NCBI GenBank assembly: GCA_033065855.1
Contig: JAVXUO010002842.1
Coordinates: forward strand, 1 to 64,000
DNA from: Escallonia rubra
Lineage: Eukaryota > Streptophyta > Magnoliopsida > Escalloniales > Escalloniaceae
DNA length: 64,000 nt
Reading direction: 5' to 3'
The position numbers and the translations under genes were made by a program. The notes beneath the pieces are model-generated. The model ran no database searches, was not told where the DNA came from, and saw only the letters and a program-made list of their open reading frames with translations. Below, one piece after another: positions 1 to 10,554 of this stretch (its first letter is position 1; each line of letters begins with the position of its first letter).

Positions 1-740
1 CTAATTAGGGTTATTTAGTCCTAATTAGGGTTTAATTGTGCCGAGTAGTGCTGATTAGTCCAAATTAGGGCTAATTAGGCTTAATTGGGTTATGTCAGGG
101 CTAATTAATGTTAATGAGGGCGAGTTTCGGATAATTATAGCTGATTTAGGGTTGATTAGGACTAATTAGGGTTATTTAGTCCTAATTAGGGTTTAATTGT
201 GCCGAGTAGTGCTGATTAGTCCTAATTATGGCTAATTAGGCTCAATTGGGTTATTTTAGGGCTAATTAATGTTAATGAGGCTAGTTTCGGATAATTGTAG
301 CTAAGTAGGGTTGATTAGGACTAATTAGGGTTATTTAGTCCTAATTAGGGTTTTAATGGTGCCGAGTAGTATTGATTAGTCCTAACTAGCGCTAATTAGG
401 CTTAATTGGGTTATGTTAGGGCTAATTAATGTTAATGAGGGCTAGTTTCGGATAATTATAGCTAATTAGGGTTGATTAGGACTAATTAGGGTTATTTAAT
501 CCTAATTAGGGTTTTAATGGTGCCGAGTAGTGTTGATTAGTCCTAACTAGCGCTAATTAGGCTTAATTGAGTTATGTTAGGGCTAATTAATGTTAATGAG
601 GGCTAGTTTCGGATAATTATAGCTAATTAGGGTTGATTAGGACTAATTAGGGTTATTTAGTCCTAATTAGGGTTTTAATGGTGCCGAGTAGTGTTGATTA
701 GTCCTAACTAGCGCTAATTAGGCTTAATTGGGTTATGTTA
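1..740. repeat. Satellite array, unit about 161 bp, ATTAGGG-rich
   Basis: A unit beginning CTAATTAGGGTTATTTAGTC recurs at 1, 162, 321, 482 and 643, so the period is 159-161 bp and about 4.6 units are present; the array is open at the left edge of the window. Each unit is itself made of degenerate 8-12 bp blocks such as CTAATTAGGG and TTGATTAGG, which resemble but do not equal the plant telomere unit TTTAGGG. Shared markers are GTGCCGAGTAGT and GTTTCGGATAATT in every unit. Units 3-5 are more alike than units 1-2. There is no coding capacity. Confidence 0.9.
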
Positions 741-1363
741 GTGCAAATTACGACTAATTAGGCTAACTATAATCAATATGCGCATAATTGGGTTCATTTG
801 GGCTAATTTGGGATAATTACAGCTAATTTGATTTTCATTAGGTTCTTAGGGTTAATTAAAACTAATTAGGCTCGTTAGAGCTAATTATGGTTAATTAATT
901 TACTAAAATATTGTTAATCAGAACTAATTATGGCTAATTATAGCCAGTGCTGGAGCCACAATGAGATTCCAGGGGGTGCATGCTAAAAATGTCGCATTAA
1001 CCTAACTAACCTAAATTTAATGCACATTCAACAATCTCAATTCCGACACCTCATATAGGGTGTCGATATGGTGTCCGATACGTGTCCGACGCCGACCGTC
1101 CGTCAACGCCACCGACACGCACCTCCAGACACATCGGCATACGTTAATTTGGTCCGTGTCTGCACTAACTAACAGGTATCTCAATCCAATTGGCTCCCAT
1201 CCTCCGTCAACAATCTCAATTCTCAAATGCTCAATGCAATAAAAATTAACAAAAATCACACATTCAATCCAATTGGGTCCCATCCTCCGTCAATAATCTC
1301 AATATCTCAAATGCTCAATGCACAATTAACAATCTAAAATCATCAATTAACAACATAAAATCA
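741..1363. repeat. Degenerate satellite tail and AT-rich spacer with an 80 bp tandem duplication
   Basis: From 741 to about 930 the ATTAGGG-like blocks continue but the 161 bp order is lost. At 1060-1145 there is a GC-richer patch with repeated GTGTCCGA/GTGTCGATA words. A segment of about 60 bp starting CAATCCAATTGG occurs at 1184 and again at 1264, containing TCCTCCGTCAA and CAAATGCTCAATGCA in both copies. No convincing gene is seen, and the left end of the neighbouring CACTA element was not found here. Confidence 0.6.
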
Positions 1364-3402
1364 TCAATTAATAATCGCAATTACTTCAAATGCACAGCTA
1401 ACAACCCGTGGCAACAGTCCCCGGAAGGCAATAGGAATGAATCTCCCCATGAATACGTGGCAGTCGTGACTCTTCATCCCTTGGAACTTGCATTCCGATA
1501 CATTGCAACAACGAGATATGTTGGACGCAAACCCATCCAGAAGCTTCAAATTCTTAACCCACTGACAGACCTTCTCCACTTGTTTCTTGTCTAGACAGTA
1601 AGGTGCTTTCGGAAGTATGGTCCTCCCACTGACTGTCCGAGGATGCAATTCACGGCGTACACCCAACTGTTGTAGATCCCTTCTCGCTTTAAGGTGATCT
1701 TTCGATTTGCCCTTGACATTCATCACTGTGTTGAACACATTATCAAAAATGTTCTTCTCAATATGCATCACATCCATGTTGTTTCGGATAACGAGCGTCC
1801 TCCAGTAGGCTAACTCCCAGAAGATACAAAATTTTCTCCAGTTGTGCTCTTTCCCGAACCCTGCAATCTTCTGATCCGGCACACCCTTACCGTGTGGTAT
1901 GTCAGTATCAAGTGCCTCCAGGTGTGAGAGTACTTCTTCACCAGATGGGTAGTCCAGTGTGACAACCTCACGCTCGATTGTCCCGTCAAATTTATCCTTC
2001 TGCCTACGAAACTGATGGCCCGGTGGCAAAAGCTTACGGTGACATCCGAACCATAAGGCCTTTCCGCCGTGCTTTAACGTATGACCGGGGTTCACGCCCA
2101 TACAAGCAGGGCATGCTAGCTTCCCATGTGTGCTCCAGCCACACGTCATTCCCAATGCGGGGAAATCATGTATAGTCCACATCAAAGCAGCCCTCATCTG
2201 AAATTTTTTTTAAGGGATGCATCATATGTTTCGACTCCATGATTCCATAACTGTTTTAACTCATCAATCAACGGCCTTAAATACACATCTATGTCCTTAC
2301 CGGGACTCTTCGGCCCCGGAATAAGCAACGACAAGAACATATACGGCTTCTTCATGCACATGCCTGGTGGAAGGTTGTAAGGGACAATAATAACAGGCCA
2401 ACAGGAGTAAGGCGTGGTAGACTGACCGAAAGGGTTGAACCCATCGGTTGCCAGACCAAGTCTAACATTCTGAACTTCCTGAGCAAAGACTGGATGCCTG
2501 CGGTCAAACTCCTTCCACGCCTCTCCATCAGCTGGGTGTGTCAGCACATCGGCATCGTTGCTGCGAGTCTCACGGTGAGCCCTCATATGTTCAGCCGTAT
2601 TGGAGGAGTAGTACATTCTCTGAAGCCGTGGTGTGACTGGGAAATATCGCAATATCTTCCATGCAATGTTTTTCTTCTTCCCTTTGTCCGGTTTGTACCT
2701 CGAATGATCACATACTGGACACCGTGACAAATCCTTATTCTCTTTCCAGAATAATACACAATCGTTATTGCACGCATCTATCCGGTCATAGCTCAACCCA
2801 AGTTTCCTCATCATCTTCTTCGCGTCATAGTACGACGGCGGTAGCTTTTCACTTTCGGGCAGTATTTCTTTGATTAAGGTAACAAACTCGTTAAAACCTT
2901 TCTCACTCAGCCCGTGGTCTGATTTCAACTGTAATAACCTACTAACCGCAGACAGCCGTGTGTGTTTCGGAGCTCCATCCCACAGCGGCTCTTCCGCAGC
3001 TCTCAACAACTCATAAAACTGATGAGCCCCCTCGTTCGGCGGTTGTGGACTGTCGTTACCCCAGTCAACATTAGCATGCCCAGCATCCATAATCATATCT
3101 CGGTAATCATATCGTGCCTCCTCCCTAACTTCAGTTTGACTAGCCGGGTTGGACGACAATACTATCGTTTCCCCGTGCTGCGTCCACCTTGTGTATCCAC
3201 CCATAAAACCGTACCGACGAAGATGCCATTTTACTTCAATTCTTTTTCTCCAGTGCAACAACTCACATCTACCGCACGGACACCTTATCTTATCAAGGTC
3301 AACATGTGCAGGATGCGCATAAGCGAAGTCGAGAAATTCGTCAACGCGACACTCAAAATCTTCAGCATTTTTCCTTTTCATCCAACTTCGATCGACTGAC
3401 AT
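1364..3402 (-). pseudogene. CACTA TnpD-like transposase, one frameshift and truncated
   Basis: Two minus-strand reading frames meet at 2194-2197. The upstream one (3402-2194, 402 aa) opens with a Transpos_assoc domain (residues 1-75, MSVDRSWM..., CPCGRC zinc-ligand motif near residue 41) and continues into the Tnp2 transposase domain (CPVCDHSRY, YYSSNTAEHMRAH, LATDGFNPFG). The downstream one (2197-1364, 277 aa) continues Tnp2 (RAALMWTIHDFPA, GWSTHGKLACPAC, NNMDVMHIEKNIFDNV) and the start of the next conserved block (GMKSHDCHVFM). The frame changes by one base in an A8 run (minus strand) just before ATGAGGGCTGC; homology runs straight through, so this is a single-base indel, not a gene boundary. 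Family members usually exceed 900 residues, so about the last third is missing. The protein would cut and join CACTA ends; it is probably inactive here. Confidence 0.9.
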
Positions 3403-4080
3403 GACGACTGAATTATCGTACTGTATACCACCTTCAATAATGACCAGTGACTAGGCATTGCCGATGTAAATATGAATGCATGAATGTTACAACATGTCTA
3501 CATATTTCTCCTCCACTCTTAAACAGGTAGTGGTTCTATCCCATTCAGAAAAGCACATGTTTATAAAACAGTGAATAACTCATGCTTAGTCTCATGTCTG
3601 TGGAAAATTCGGCAGCACCTCCCCGCATTTCTCCAAGTACACGACATCGATTAGGTGTTCTAATATTCATCTAACCTTGCTCAGGAAGGTTTGACGGATG
3701 TTAGAACACCAGATCTGTATGCACCCGGAGAAACACATGAGAAGGTGTACCAAATATCCACGACATAGATCACAAAGAATGAGTAAAAACACTGTTTTAT
3801 AAACAATTAGCTTTTCCAAATTGTCCAAACTGGACATCCAAAGGCTCATTACAAGGCATTACTTTGTAATGAGTACCTTTGAACGGGAACTAAGGGTTTT
3901 TATGCATGCATGCGTTCAGAAATTGATAACATATGCAAGAATCTTTCCGAAATATCAAAACTGCAGAAAGATCGTTACATATGTTACCAATTCCACATTA
4001 TAGTAGATGATGGATAGTATTGATTTGTAAAGTGAACAGCTATATACTTTTTGAATGAAATACAAAGGACTTTGACCAAA
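3403..4080 (-). mobile_element. CACTA copy A: 5' flank of the transposase gene
   Basis: This non-coding stretch matches copy B over most of its length: 3525-3690 with 38690-38830 (AGAAAAGCACATGT, CGGCAGCACCTCCCC) and 3845-3980 with 38955-39080 (GTACCTTTGAxCGGGAA, AAGGGTTTTTATGCATG). Conservation between two diverged copies marks it as part of the transposon, presumably promoter, leader or intron of the transposase gene. No reading frame is recognised. Confidence 0.7.
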
Positions 4081-4084
4081 AAAA

Positions 4085-4866
4085 AGAAGAGCTTCGTATG
4101 ATCATGTCACAGGACAAAACTGATCATCCACATTTCGTCGCATTTCTCATCTTCTTGACCTTGGTTTCAAGTACTAAACGCAAACTTCTTTCTGGGTTAT
4201 GATCAGAATAATCTCAAGCATGTGTTGAGCCAAAATCCCCAGCCCAAAGTTTGTTTATGCAAAAACTGGTCAACATGGGCGGCTTTCTTGCATCTGTAAC
4301 CCCCCACCCCATTGTTTGTTACTTCCAAGTTCTTACCCTCCTATTCTTTCTGTGGAGTAAAGCAACAATACTAAATAAAACCAAAGACATCATCAGTACT
4401 AATCTAACACATTAAACAAGACAAATTGTGACAATAAGTTAATCTGCTACATATAATTAAGAAAGCACTAATCTAACCCATTAGACAAGACAAATTGTGA
4501 GAATAAGTTAATGTGCTACGTATAATTAAGAAAGTTTGGTTCAGTCCATTTGTTCCTAGTTTGGTTCATTCCATCTGCAGGCGCTCTAGAAATTCAACCA
4601 TACATTCAAAACACCCACATACATCCACTGTCCCTGTACATCTTCACATATTCTTTATTGAGCTTTGGTCCATGTTCACCATGAAATCACAGGAACCAAT
4701 CTAAATAATCAATTTTTGTACAGAGGAAGAAGAAGAAGAGCTTCGTATGATCATGTCACAGGACGAAACTGATCATCCACGTTTCGTCGCATTTCTCATC
4801 TTCTTGACCTTGGTTTCAGGTACTAAACGCAAACTTCTTTCTGGGGTATGATCAGAATAATCTCTA
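4085..4866. repeat. Direct repeats inside CACTA copy A (134 bp pair and 69 bp tandem pair)
   Basis: A segment starting AGAAGAGCTTCGTATGATC lies at 4085-4218 and again at 4734-4866, offset 649 bp, with only a few differences. Between them a 69 bp unit starting ACTAATCTAAC is tandemly duplicated (4398-4466 and 4467-4535). These are local duplications within the transposon body with no coding content. Confidence 0.85.
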
Positions 4867-7720
4867 TTACTAATTGGTACTTTGATGAACCTTTTTAAGG
4901 GACTTCGAAAATGGTAGTGTCACAAAAGACAAAGTCTACCAAACTGAAAATGCCTTAGCAAAACACCACTTTTATGTTTTCGTTTTGGGTTCTTTTTCTT
5001 CTGTATAACATACCAGATCATACTAATAAGCTGATTCCCAGGGTAAAATAGAAAGAACAAAAAGGAAGCTCATTTTTTTTCCCAGTTAACGAGTGGTTAC
5101 CATGCCAAAAGTGCGGTCCCTTGTCTCCTTAAAAAAAGCCGCAAAGCAGAGGCAGCACAAGTGAAGAGGACGAAGGGCGAGGCAGACCATTGCGGAAGCC
5201 CATCGAAGCATGATTTTGGGCAGTGGTGGGGAGAGGAAGAAGTAAGTCCATACCACGTCAGGCTTCCACAATTTTACTGGCAATAGTAATCACAGAAGAA
5301 CAAGAAAGAAGCATTCTCATTGCGGGAGGAGGTCTATTTCCACACCCCTAATGTGCTTTTCCCCACCATTAGGGGTGTGGAAATGTGTTGGGAATAAAGA
5401 ATTCCACGCCAAACTGGTTGCATGGCTGATTTGGTCTGAGTAAATCAGTCATTCAGCATTGGCATATGGCGCTACTAGAGGCAAAGTGGTTCAGTAACAT
5501 GGTGAAAAGAACCAATTTTCTATGCCTTCAAAACAATAGCAAGGATAGCTCAGTGTAGCTGCCTTAAATCCAGAAAAAGCAGCAGACCACTAAGAGATTA
5601 TAAAAGGAAAGATACCTTTACCAAGCAAATCCCAGTGGGGTAGCTCACACCTTGCCAATAACATAAGCAAAGAAACCATGTTACTGCTGTCCCAACCTAA
5701 ACTCGACTCCTGGGAACCCCACAGAGACCGGACAGTACGATCCTACTCGCTAACGGGACAGTTTCGTTGCCACTAAATATATATAGCACCCACATTTGGT
5801 AAAGATGCATAAGAATTCAAAGAAGGCCCTGCACCACTGAAGCATCAAAACACTCACATCCTACAACAACGTGTCAATCAAGAACAACTGATTTCATTCT
5901 TTCCACTATCGTCCAGATTGTTGATATGAAATTTCCCAAAATTGAATGCCACAACGTCACAGGTTATATATATATCACACACAAAACCAGCAACATGAAG
6001 CACGAATTAAGGAACGCAAAAAGATCACATCAAGTACGATTACTTACATAATACATGCTGGCAAGATATTAAATGCAATGAACGCAAGACATAAAAAATT
6101 GCTATAACGAAAATGAAGAGACGGTGGTGAACTTAACATACCTTGCTCAAATTGGATCGAAATTGCACGTCACGGTGGTGAACTGGTTAGCCATTGTTGA
6201 CACAAAAAAGATTAGTCAAAATAGGAATTATTCAACTGAAGGAATTGTTAAAAATCATGTGATCTCCCACTAAACTGCACAAAACAAGGACACTCTTGCA
6301 TTATATCTCAGACATGTTCAAATGGAATACATGTAAAGAAAAGTCTTGATGAATTCGGCCATTATGTATAGACTCTTTTCCAACACTAAAACAAAACATA
6401 CAATTCCAAGATCTTTATCAGACCTCATTTCCCTTCCACTAGACATATCATCTATACCGAGCATACAGTGAGGTTCTCCTACCACTGGTCCTGGCATTGC
6501 TTGTAGCTACTTTGAAACTTGCTTCACTAGAATAAACCAGTGATGAAATGTGGAAAGTGTAGAGGTTTAAACTTGCAGCCCATAAACGACAAAAATGTAC
6601 TACACCTTGATAATGTACTAAGAAGTAAGAAAACGATACAATTACCTACCTACATTGAGAAATGGCAACCATGCTTCAACATCCAATCTTCCCACGTAGG
6701 TTCAGTTAAGAGATCATACACGATAATCTGAGGCACGATATCTTAAGGATATCTCGCTTCCCTAGCTGCTTGAACGCTTCAGTGTCATACTATAGTAAAT
6801 TCCTAGTGGCTACATCTGCCCCTACCCCCACACGGGTTTCAGTCTTGATTAGATTTCCATATTACAAGGTAGTAAAACCTCTGTACTAAAATCTGACCTT
6901 CAATGCAACTTGTGAACTTCAAATATACAACTCTCTTGAAGGAAAACCAAGAAGTTACATGTCCCACCACGATCAACAGACATGAAGCAGTAATTTGACA
7001 ATTTCATGCTGCAATGCCAAAAAAGGACCACATCTTGTTCAAAAGGGCTTCAAACCAGTTTGACATCGCCGAGAATGAAGCATGGAAACCAACTGCTACC
7101 CTTTTTGGCAGTGTGCCATCCTAGAACACATCTAATTATGTAGAAGATTGAGTGTAGCGAACTTTTCTGGGAAAGTGGCAATTACTTGGGATTGACAACT
7201 ATTAGAATTGGGCCAAAATTCTCTTAGCATATGTCACAGCCAAAAATCACATATTAGAATTCAATGATGATGAGAATACGTCAGTCGAGTGTAGTGAATT
7301 TTCAAGAATCTGGCAAGATATTAAATGCAATGAACGCAAGAATCTGGCGAATTTTCACATACCTGTCACCGTCCAAGCATCCACAACGAAGTGAGGGCAA
7401 GAAATATGCACTTGCGAGAGAGAGAGAGAGAGCGGCAAGATCGTGCGATTAGGGAAGAAAAAGGGATTTGGGCGCTGGCGGAAAACCGCCAAGAAGAGAC
7501 CACCGGAGGCCAGAATCTGATAAAAAATTTTGAGGCTCATTTTGGGGAGAGGCAAATCGAGTGACAGAGTTTTGGGGAGAGAGAGGGAGGCGATTTGGGG
7601 AGAGAGTTTGGAGAAGATGAAAAGGACGAAAATTTTGGCGCCACAGTTTCCACGGAACTTTTTTTCGTTCTCGACGTTTTCATGTACCATGTATAAAATA
7701 TGAAAAAATAGAAATGGGTA
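4867..7720. other. CACTA copy A interior, no recognised gene
   Basis: AT-rich sequence with only short, unconvincing reading frames. A 30 bp stretch (CTGGCAAGATATTAAATGCA...) occurs at 6059 and 7312, another internal duplication. There is a GA microsatellite at about 7412-7435. The interval between transposase and right terminus should hold the 5' part of the element; nothing in it resembles TnpA. It could include older nested insertions I cannot delimit. Confidence 0.4.
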
Positions 7721-7997
7721 AAACGGTGTCGTTTAGCGTCTAAGATTTACGGCATTTTACTTTAAGCGTCGCTTTTAAGCGACATGTTAGCAAATGACGT
7801 TTATTTAGTGTCGCGAATGACTAAAGCGACACTTACAAAATGGCATGTATTAACACGTCGGAAATTTTGTGACATTTTAGTACTTGTGTCGTAAATTGTC
7901 CGACGTTACGAAAGAAGTGTCGCATATTCTAATTAATTTATGACATTTCTTTAAGCGTCGGAATTTAAGCGTCGCCGAAACCCTTTTTTTTTGTAGT

Positions 7998-8134
7998 GGG
8001 AATTATTCCGTCGTTAAATCTTTTTACCGAAGGATTTTCATCGACGGTTTTTTCCGTCACTGAATAGAATTTTAACGACGGAATTTCGTCCGTCGCTAAA
8101 AGTCCGTCGCTAATTTCCTCTTTTCTTGTAGTGC
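7998..8134. mobile_element. Terminal fragment of a second CACTA element
   Basis: Directly right of copy A's terminus there is a second CACTA right end: subterminal CCGTCGTTAAA, CCGTCGCTAAAA and GTCGCTAATTT repeats, ending CTTTTCTTGTAGTG at about 8134 (reverse complement CACTACAAGAAAAG, a common plant CACTA terminus). Its subterminal motif (GACGGA) differs from copy A's (GCGACAC), so it is a different family. The simplest reading is that copy A inserted into the end of this older element. The matching left end was not found. Confidence 0.75.
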
Positions 8135-8255
8135 ACGTACATCAATGCGGTGGTTAGTTTATATTTCTTGATCTTCACTCATAGTCTATTATGCTTGTTA
8201 CATAGGCTTGCCTGATAACATTTTTTATTATTGGATGCAGACTACTATCATTCCA
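8135..8255. other. Short AT-rich spacer
   Basis: 120 bp between the CACTA end and the FAR1-like fragment. Nothing recognisable. Confidence 0.4.
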
Positions 8256-8798
8256 CTAGTGTGCCGACCTATTAAGGGGGAAGTCATCACGAGCAAAACA
8301 ATGATAGAGCCTTGGACGGTTGTCATGATACAAAACCGAGTGTAGCTTGAGAATTCTCACTCTGAAGGCGCCTGAAGATATCAAGTGTAGCTTGAGAATC
8401 ACTCTTATAGGAAGACTCTCTCCTCTGAGCACGAAGTTCATTTCGAAGGTCTACTTCGTTGAAGCTCAACTTGTCAGCCCCCCCAACCTGGCTTGAGAAA
8501 ACCCCATCATTCTAGAAGGTGGAATTTTAGCCTCGGCCATTGTAAATATCAGTTGTCTGTGTGCCGCGCTTATTTGTCGGTGTTGATGAATTTGACCAAT
8601 CTTACTAGGGGTCATCAACTGATGATTTTGGCTCAACTCCACTCCCGTCATAACCCAGTGGTTTTCATTTTTCCGGTGTACTGCATACACATGGGCCTTG
8701 CAGCCGTTACCCAGAAATGTGTCCTGTTTTCTTTATCTTGTTGGCCCTTCGTCACTGATCCGAACAACCGGGGGTACATGCGGTGCTCCTCTATGACA
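8256..8798 (-). pseudogene. FAR1/FHY3-like DNA-binding domain, distal part
   Basis: Minus-strand translation gives a run (8690-8466) with HRKNENHWVMTGVELSQNH then LMTPSKIGQIHQHRQISAAH, matching the C-terminal half of the FAR1 domain (family pattern: K-W-V-V-T-x-F-V-x-E-H-N-H, then S-H-R-x-I-S-A-A-x-R). A further stretch to about 8330 reads NEVDLRNELRAQRRE and ATLDIFRRLQSEN, matching the linker before the MULE transposase domain. The cysteine of the zinc-binding set is seen in GNGCKAHVYAVHRK just upstream. At least one in-frame stop precedes it, and the transposase domain is absent, so it is a broken gene or MULE remnant. It continues the domain begun at 10456-10277, on the far side of an inserted transposon. 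Confidence 0.75.
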
Positions 8799-8807
8799 CT
8801 CAAATAG
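8799..8807. repeat. Left target-site duplication of the MULE (CTCAAATAG)
   Basis: Nine bases left of the inverted repeat; the right partner is CCCAAATAG at 10268-10276 (8 of 9 match). Nine bases is the Mutator-superfamily target length. Confidence 0.75.
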
Positions 8808-10267
8808 GGGTTAATTTCACCCAGCACCCTGTACTTAGGGGTCAGTTGCACCCAGCACCCTAGGGTTTTAATTTTGGCACCCAGCACCAAAATGTTTAAA
8901 ATCTTGGTTTTCAACACCAAATAACGGTCAAAATGGCCTTTGACCGTTACGTCCGTTAATTTTTTAGGGGCAAAATAGTCTCTTTGTCCTTTACAAATGA
9001 CATGGTGTCCATGTCATTTCCACGTGATCAATTCTCCACTCAATCTATCCCATTGGACCCACTTCATTATCTTCCTCCCCCACCCACTCATTTATACCGC
9101 CACCCTTCTTGAGCACACTACTACCACCAACCTACAAAGCCATGTTGCCACAACTTACCTGCAACCAAACCCCCCACGGCCACCAACCTATGAATCCCCA
9201 CCTAAAAACCCGCCACCGCCAACCGCTGACCCTAGTAACCCACAATCACACCTACCCACCATATCTGACCACCCCACCCATCCACCACTGAGCCCTTTCC
9301 AATTACTCCACCAACCAGCCACCACCCTTCATCATTGTGGTGCCACCAGCAAGCCCCAGATCTGCATCCCAGATCCTAGCGTGATTCGGTCATTCGACTA
9401 TATTTTGAACCAATGGTGTTCTGTCTTGGGTCATGGATCTGGGCGCTAGCAGTGAATGGGGTTGAGATTGACGGTGATTGGGGTGAGCCCGTGGGTTGTG
9501 ATTTGGTAGTGATGATGGTTCGGTGGTTGTGGGTTAACAGTAATGGTCCGAAATAGTACTAGTGGTTGCGGGACTGTCGGTGGGGCTAAGGAATGGGCTA
9601 TGGAGGGACGGGGCTGTAGGAGGGAATGAGGAAGGAGTTGTGGACGGGGCAGAGGTGGTAACATAGCGGGGAGTGGGGCTTAGTGTATGTTGGTAGTAGT
9701 GACAGAGGTTTGGCGTGGTGCGGGATGCGTGGACCGAGAAAATGGCCGTACTTCAGCGAACTTCCCAGAACGACAGAGAGGGGCGCCCGGTCTCCGGTCA
9801 GAAGGTCGGCTCCATCGCCGGTCCTGGTGAGGACAGTGACGGGTCAGCGGTGGAATGCGGGGCCGGCTAATGGCATCCGGCGGGATCCCAGCGAAAGATG
9901 AATCCAGGTAACGGTACTGCGATAGGCTCCGTCGGCTCCATCTCCCTGCGAATCGCCGATCGATATGCCCCTCGAATAAAAAGTTGGGAAATTTTGTAAT
10001 TGGGGATTAATTGAGGGATATGTGGAAGAAGAGAGAGAATAAGGGTTGTTGGAGGGAAATGACGTGGACAGCCAATTGGCCATGTGTCACTAACTGGGAT
10101 GACATGTAATCTTTAGGGGCAATAATCCCATTTTGCCCCTAAAAAACTAACAGCCGTTTAGTCAACAGGCAGTTTGACCGTCATTTGGTGCTGGGTGCCA
10201 AAATTAAAACCCTTGGGTGCTGGGTGCAACTGACCCCTAAGTACAGGGTGTTGGGTAAAATTAACCC
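8808..10267. mobile_element. Non-autonomous Mutator-like element (possible Pack-MULE), 1.46 kb
   Basis: Left end GGGTTAATTTCACCCAGCAC and right end, reverse complemented, GGGTTAATTTTACCCAACAC form long inverted repeats of roughly 150-230 bp; both contain TACTTAGGGGTCAGTTGCAC and TTTTAGGGGCAAAAT. Long inverted repeats plus a 9 bp duplication indicate the Mutator superfamily. The interior encodes no transposase. At about 9660-9960 it contains a GC-rich segment (CCGGTCAGAAGGTCGG, GCGGGGCCGGCTAATGG) much unlike the AT-rich surroundings, the pattern seen when MULEs capture host gene fragments. The left interior (9100-9330) is a CA/CC-rich low-complexity stretch. It sits inside a FAR1-like exon. 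Confidence 0.8.
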
Positions 10268-10276
10268 CCCAAATAG
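10268..10276. repeat. Right target-site duplication of the MULE (CCCAAATAG)
   Basis: Nine bases immediately right of the element end (…TTAACCC); differs from the left copy at one base. Confidence 0.75.
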
Positions 10277-10456
10277 TCTTGCACAAATTTGACCTGTATT
10301 CGCCCATTTTCTAGTCATCTTAATTCTAATACCGAAACCTATCATTTTCGAATATGCTCTATAGTATGCTTCAACTTCGTCCACTGTTTGAAAAACTTGA
10401 CCCAAGTAAGGTGGATCAGAATCTTCACAAAAATTATTTTCTCCAGTTGCATCCAT
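10277..10456 (-). pseudogene. FAR1/FHY3-like protein, N-terminal exon fragment
   Basis: An ATG at 10456 (-) opens MDATGENNFCEDSDPPYLGQ, then VFQTVDEVEAYYRAYSK and GFGIRIKMTRKWANTGQI. This is the start of the FAR1 DNA-binding domain (family pattern P-x-x-G-x-x-F-x-s-x-e-e-A-x-x-f-Y-x-x-Y-a-x-x-x-G-F). The frame then runs into the MULE; skipping it, the domain resumes at 8798. FAR1-like proteins derive from MULE transposases and act as nuclear transcription factors in light signalling, or remain transposases. Without the transposase and SWIM domains its role cannot be judged. A partial duplicate of the start region (TTTCCTCCAGTTGTGTCC) lies at 10528-10550. Confidence 0.8.
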
Positions 10457-10554
10457 ATTTATACTGAAATCTAAAAAATAAAAATTATATCATTCTCAAC
10501 AAGTCATAGAATTAAATAAAATAAAAATTATTTCCTCCAGTTGTGTCCTGTTTT

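Larger units (their letters stand above)
1364..7997 (-). mobile_element. CACTA (En/Spm) DNA transposon, copy A
   Basis: The element carries a TnpD-type transposase on the minus strand. On the right, its terminus reads TTTTTTTTTTGTAGTG on the plus strand (ending about 7997), the reverse complement of the diagnostic CACTACAAAA terminus. The last 280 bp (7720-7985) are packed with GCGACRC/GTCGC subterminal motifs typical of CACTA ends. The left terminus was not found and the transposase is cut at its C-terminus, so the left end is probably truncated; 1364 is only the limit of coding homology. From 3403 to 7720 no second CACTA gene (TnpA type) can be recognised. The transposase and its upstream flank closely match copy B at 36895-39100. 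Confidence 0.75.

Noticed and set aside
1-740. Left edge as a true chromosome end
   Set aside because: The repeat unit is a 161 bp satellite with ATTAGGG-like words, not a perfect TTTAGGG array.
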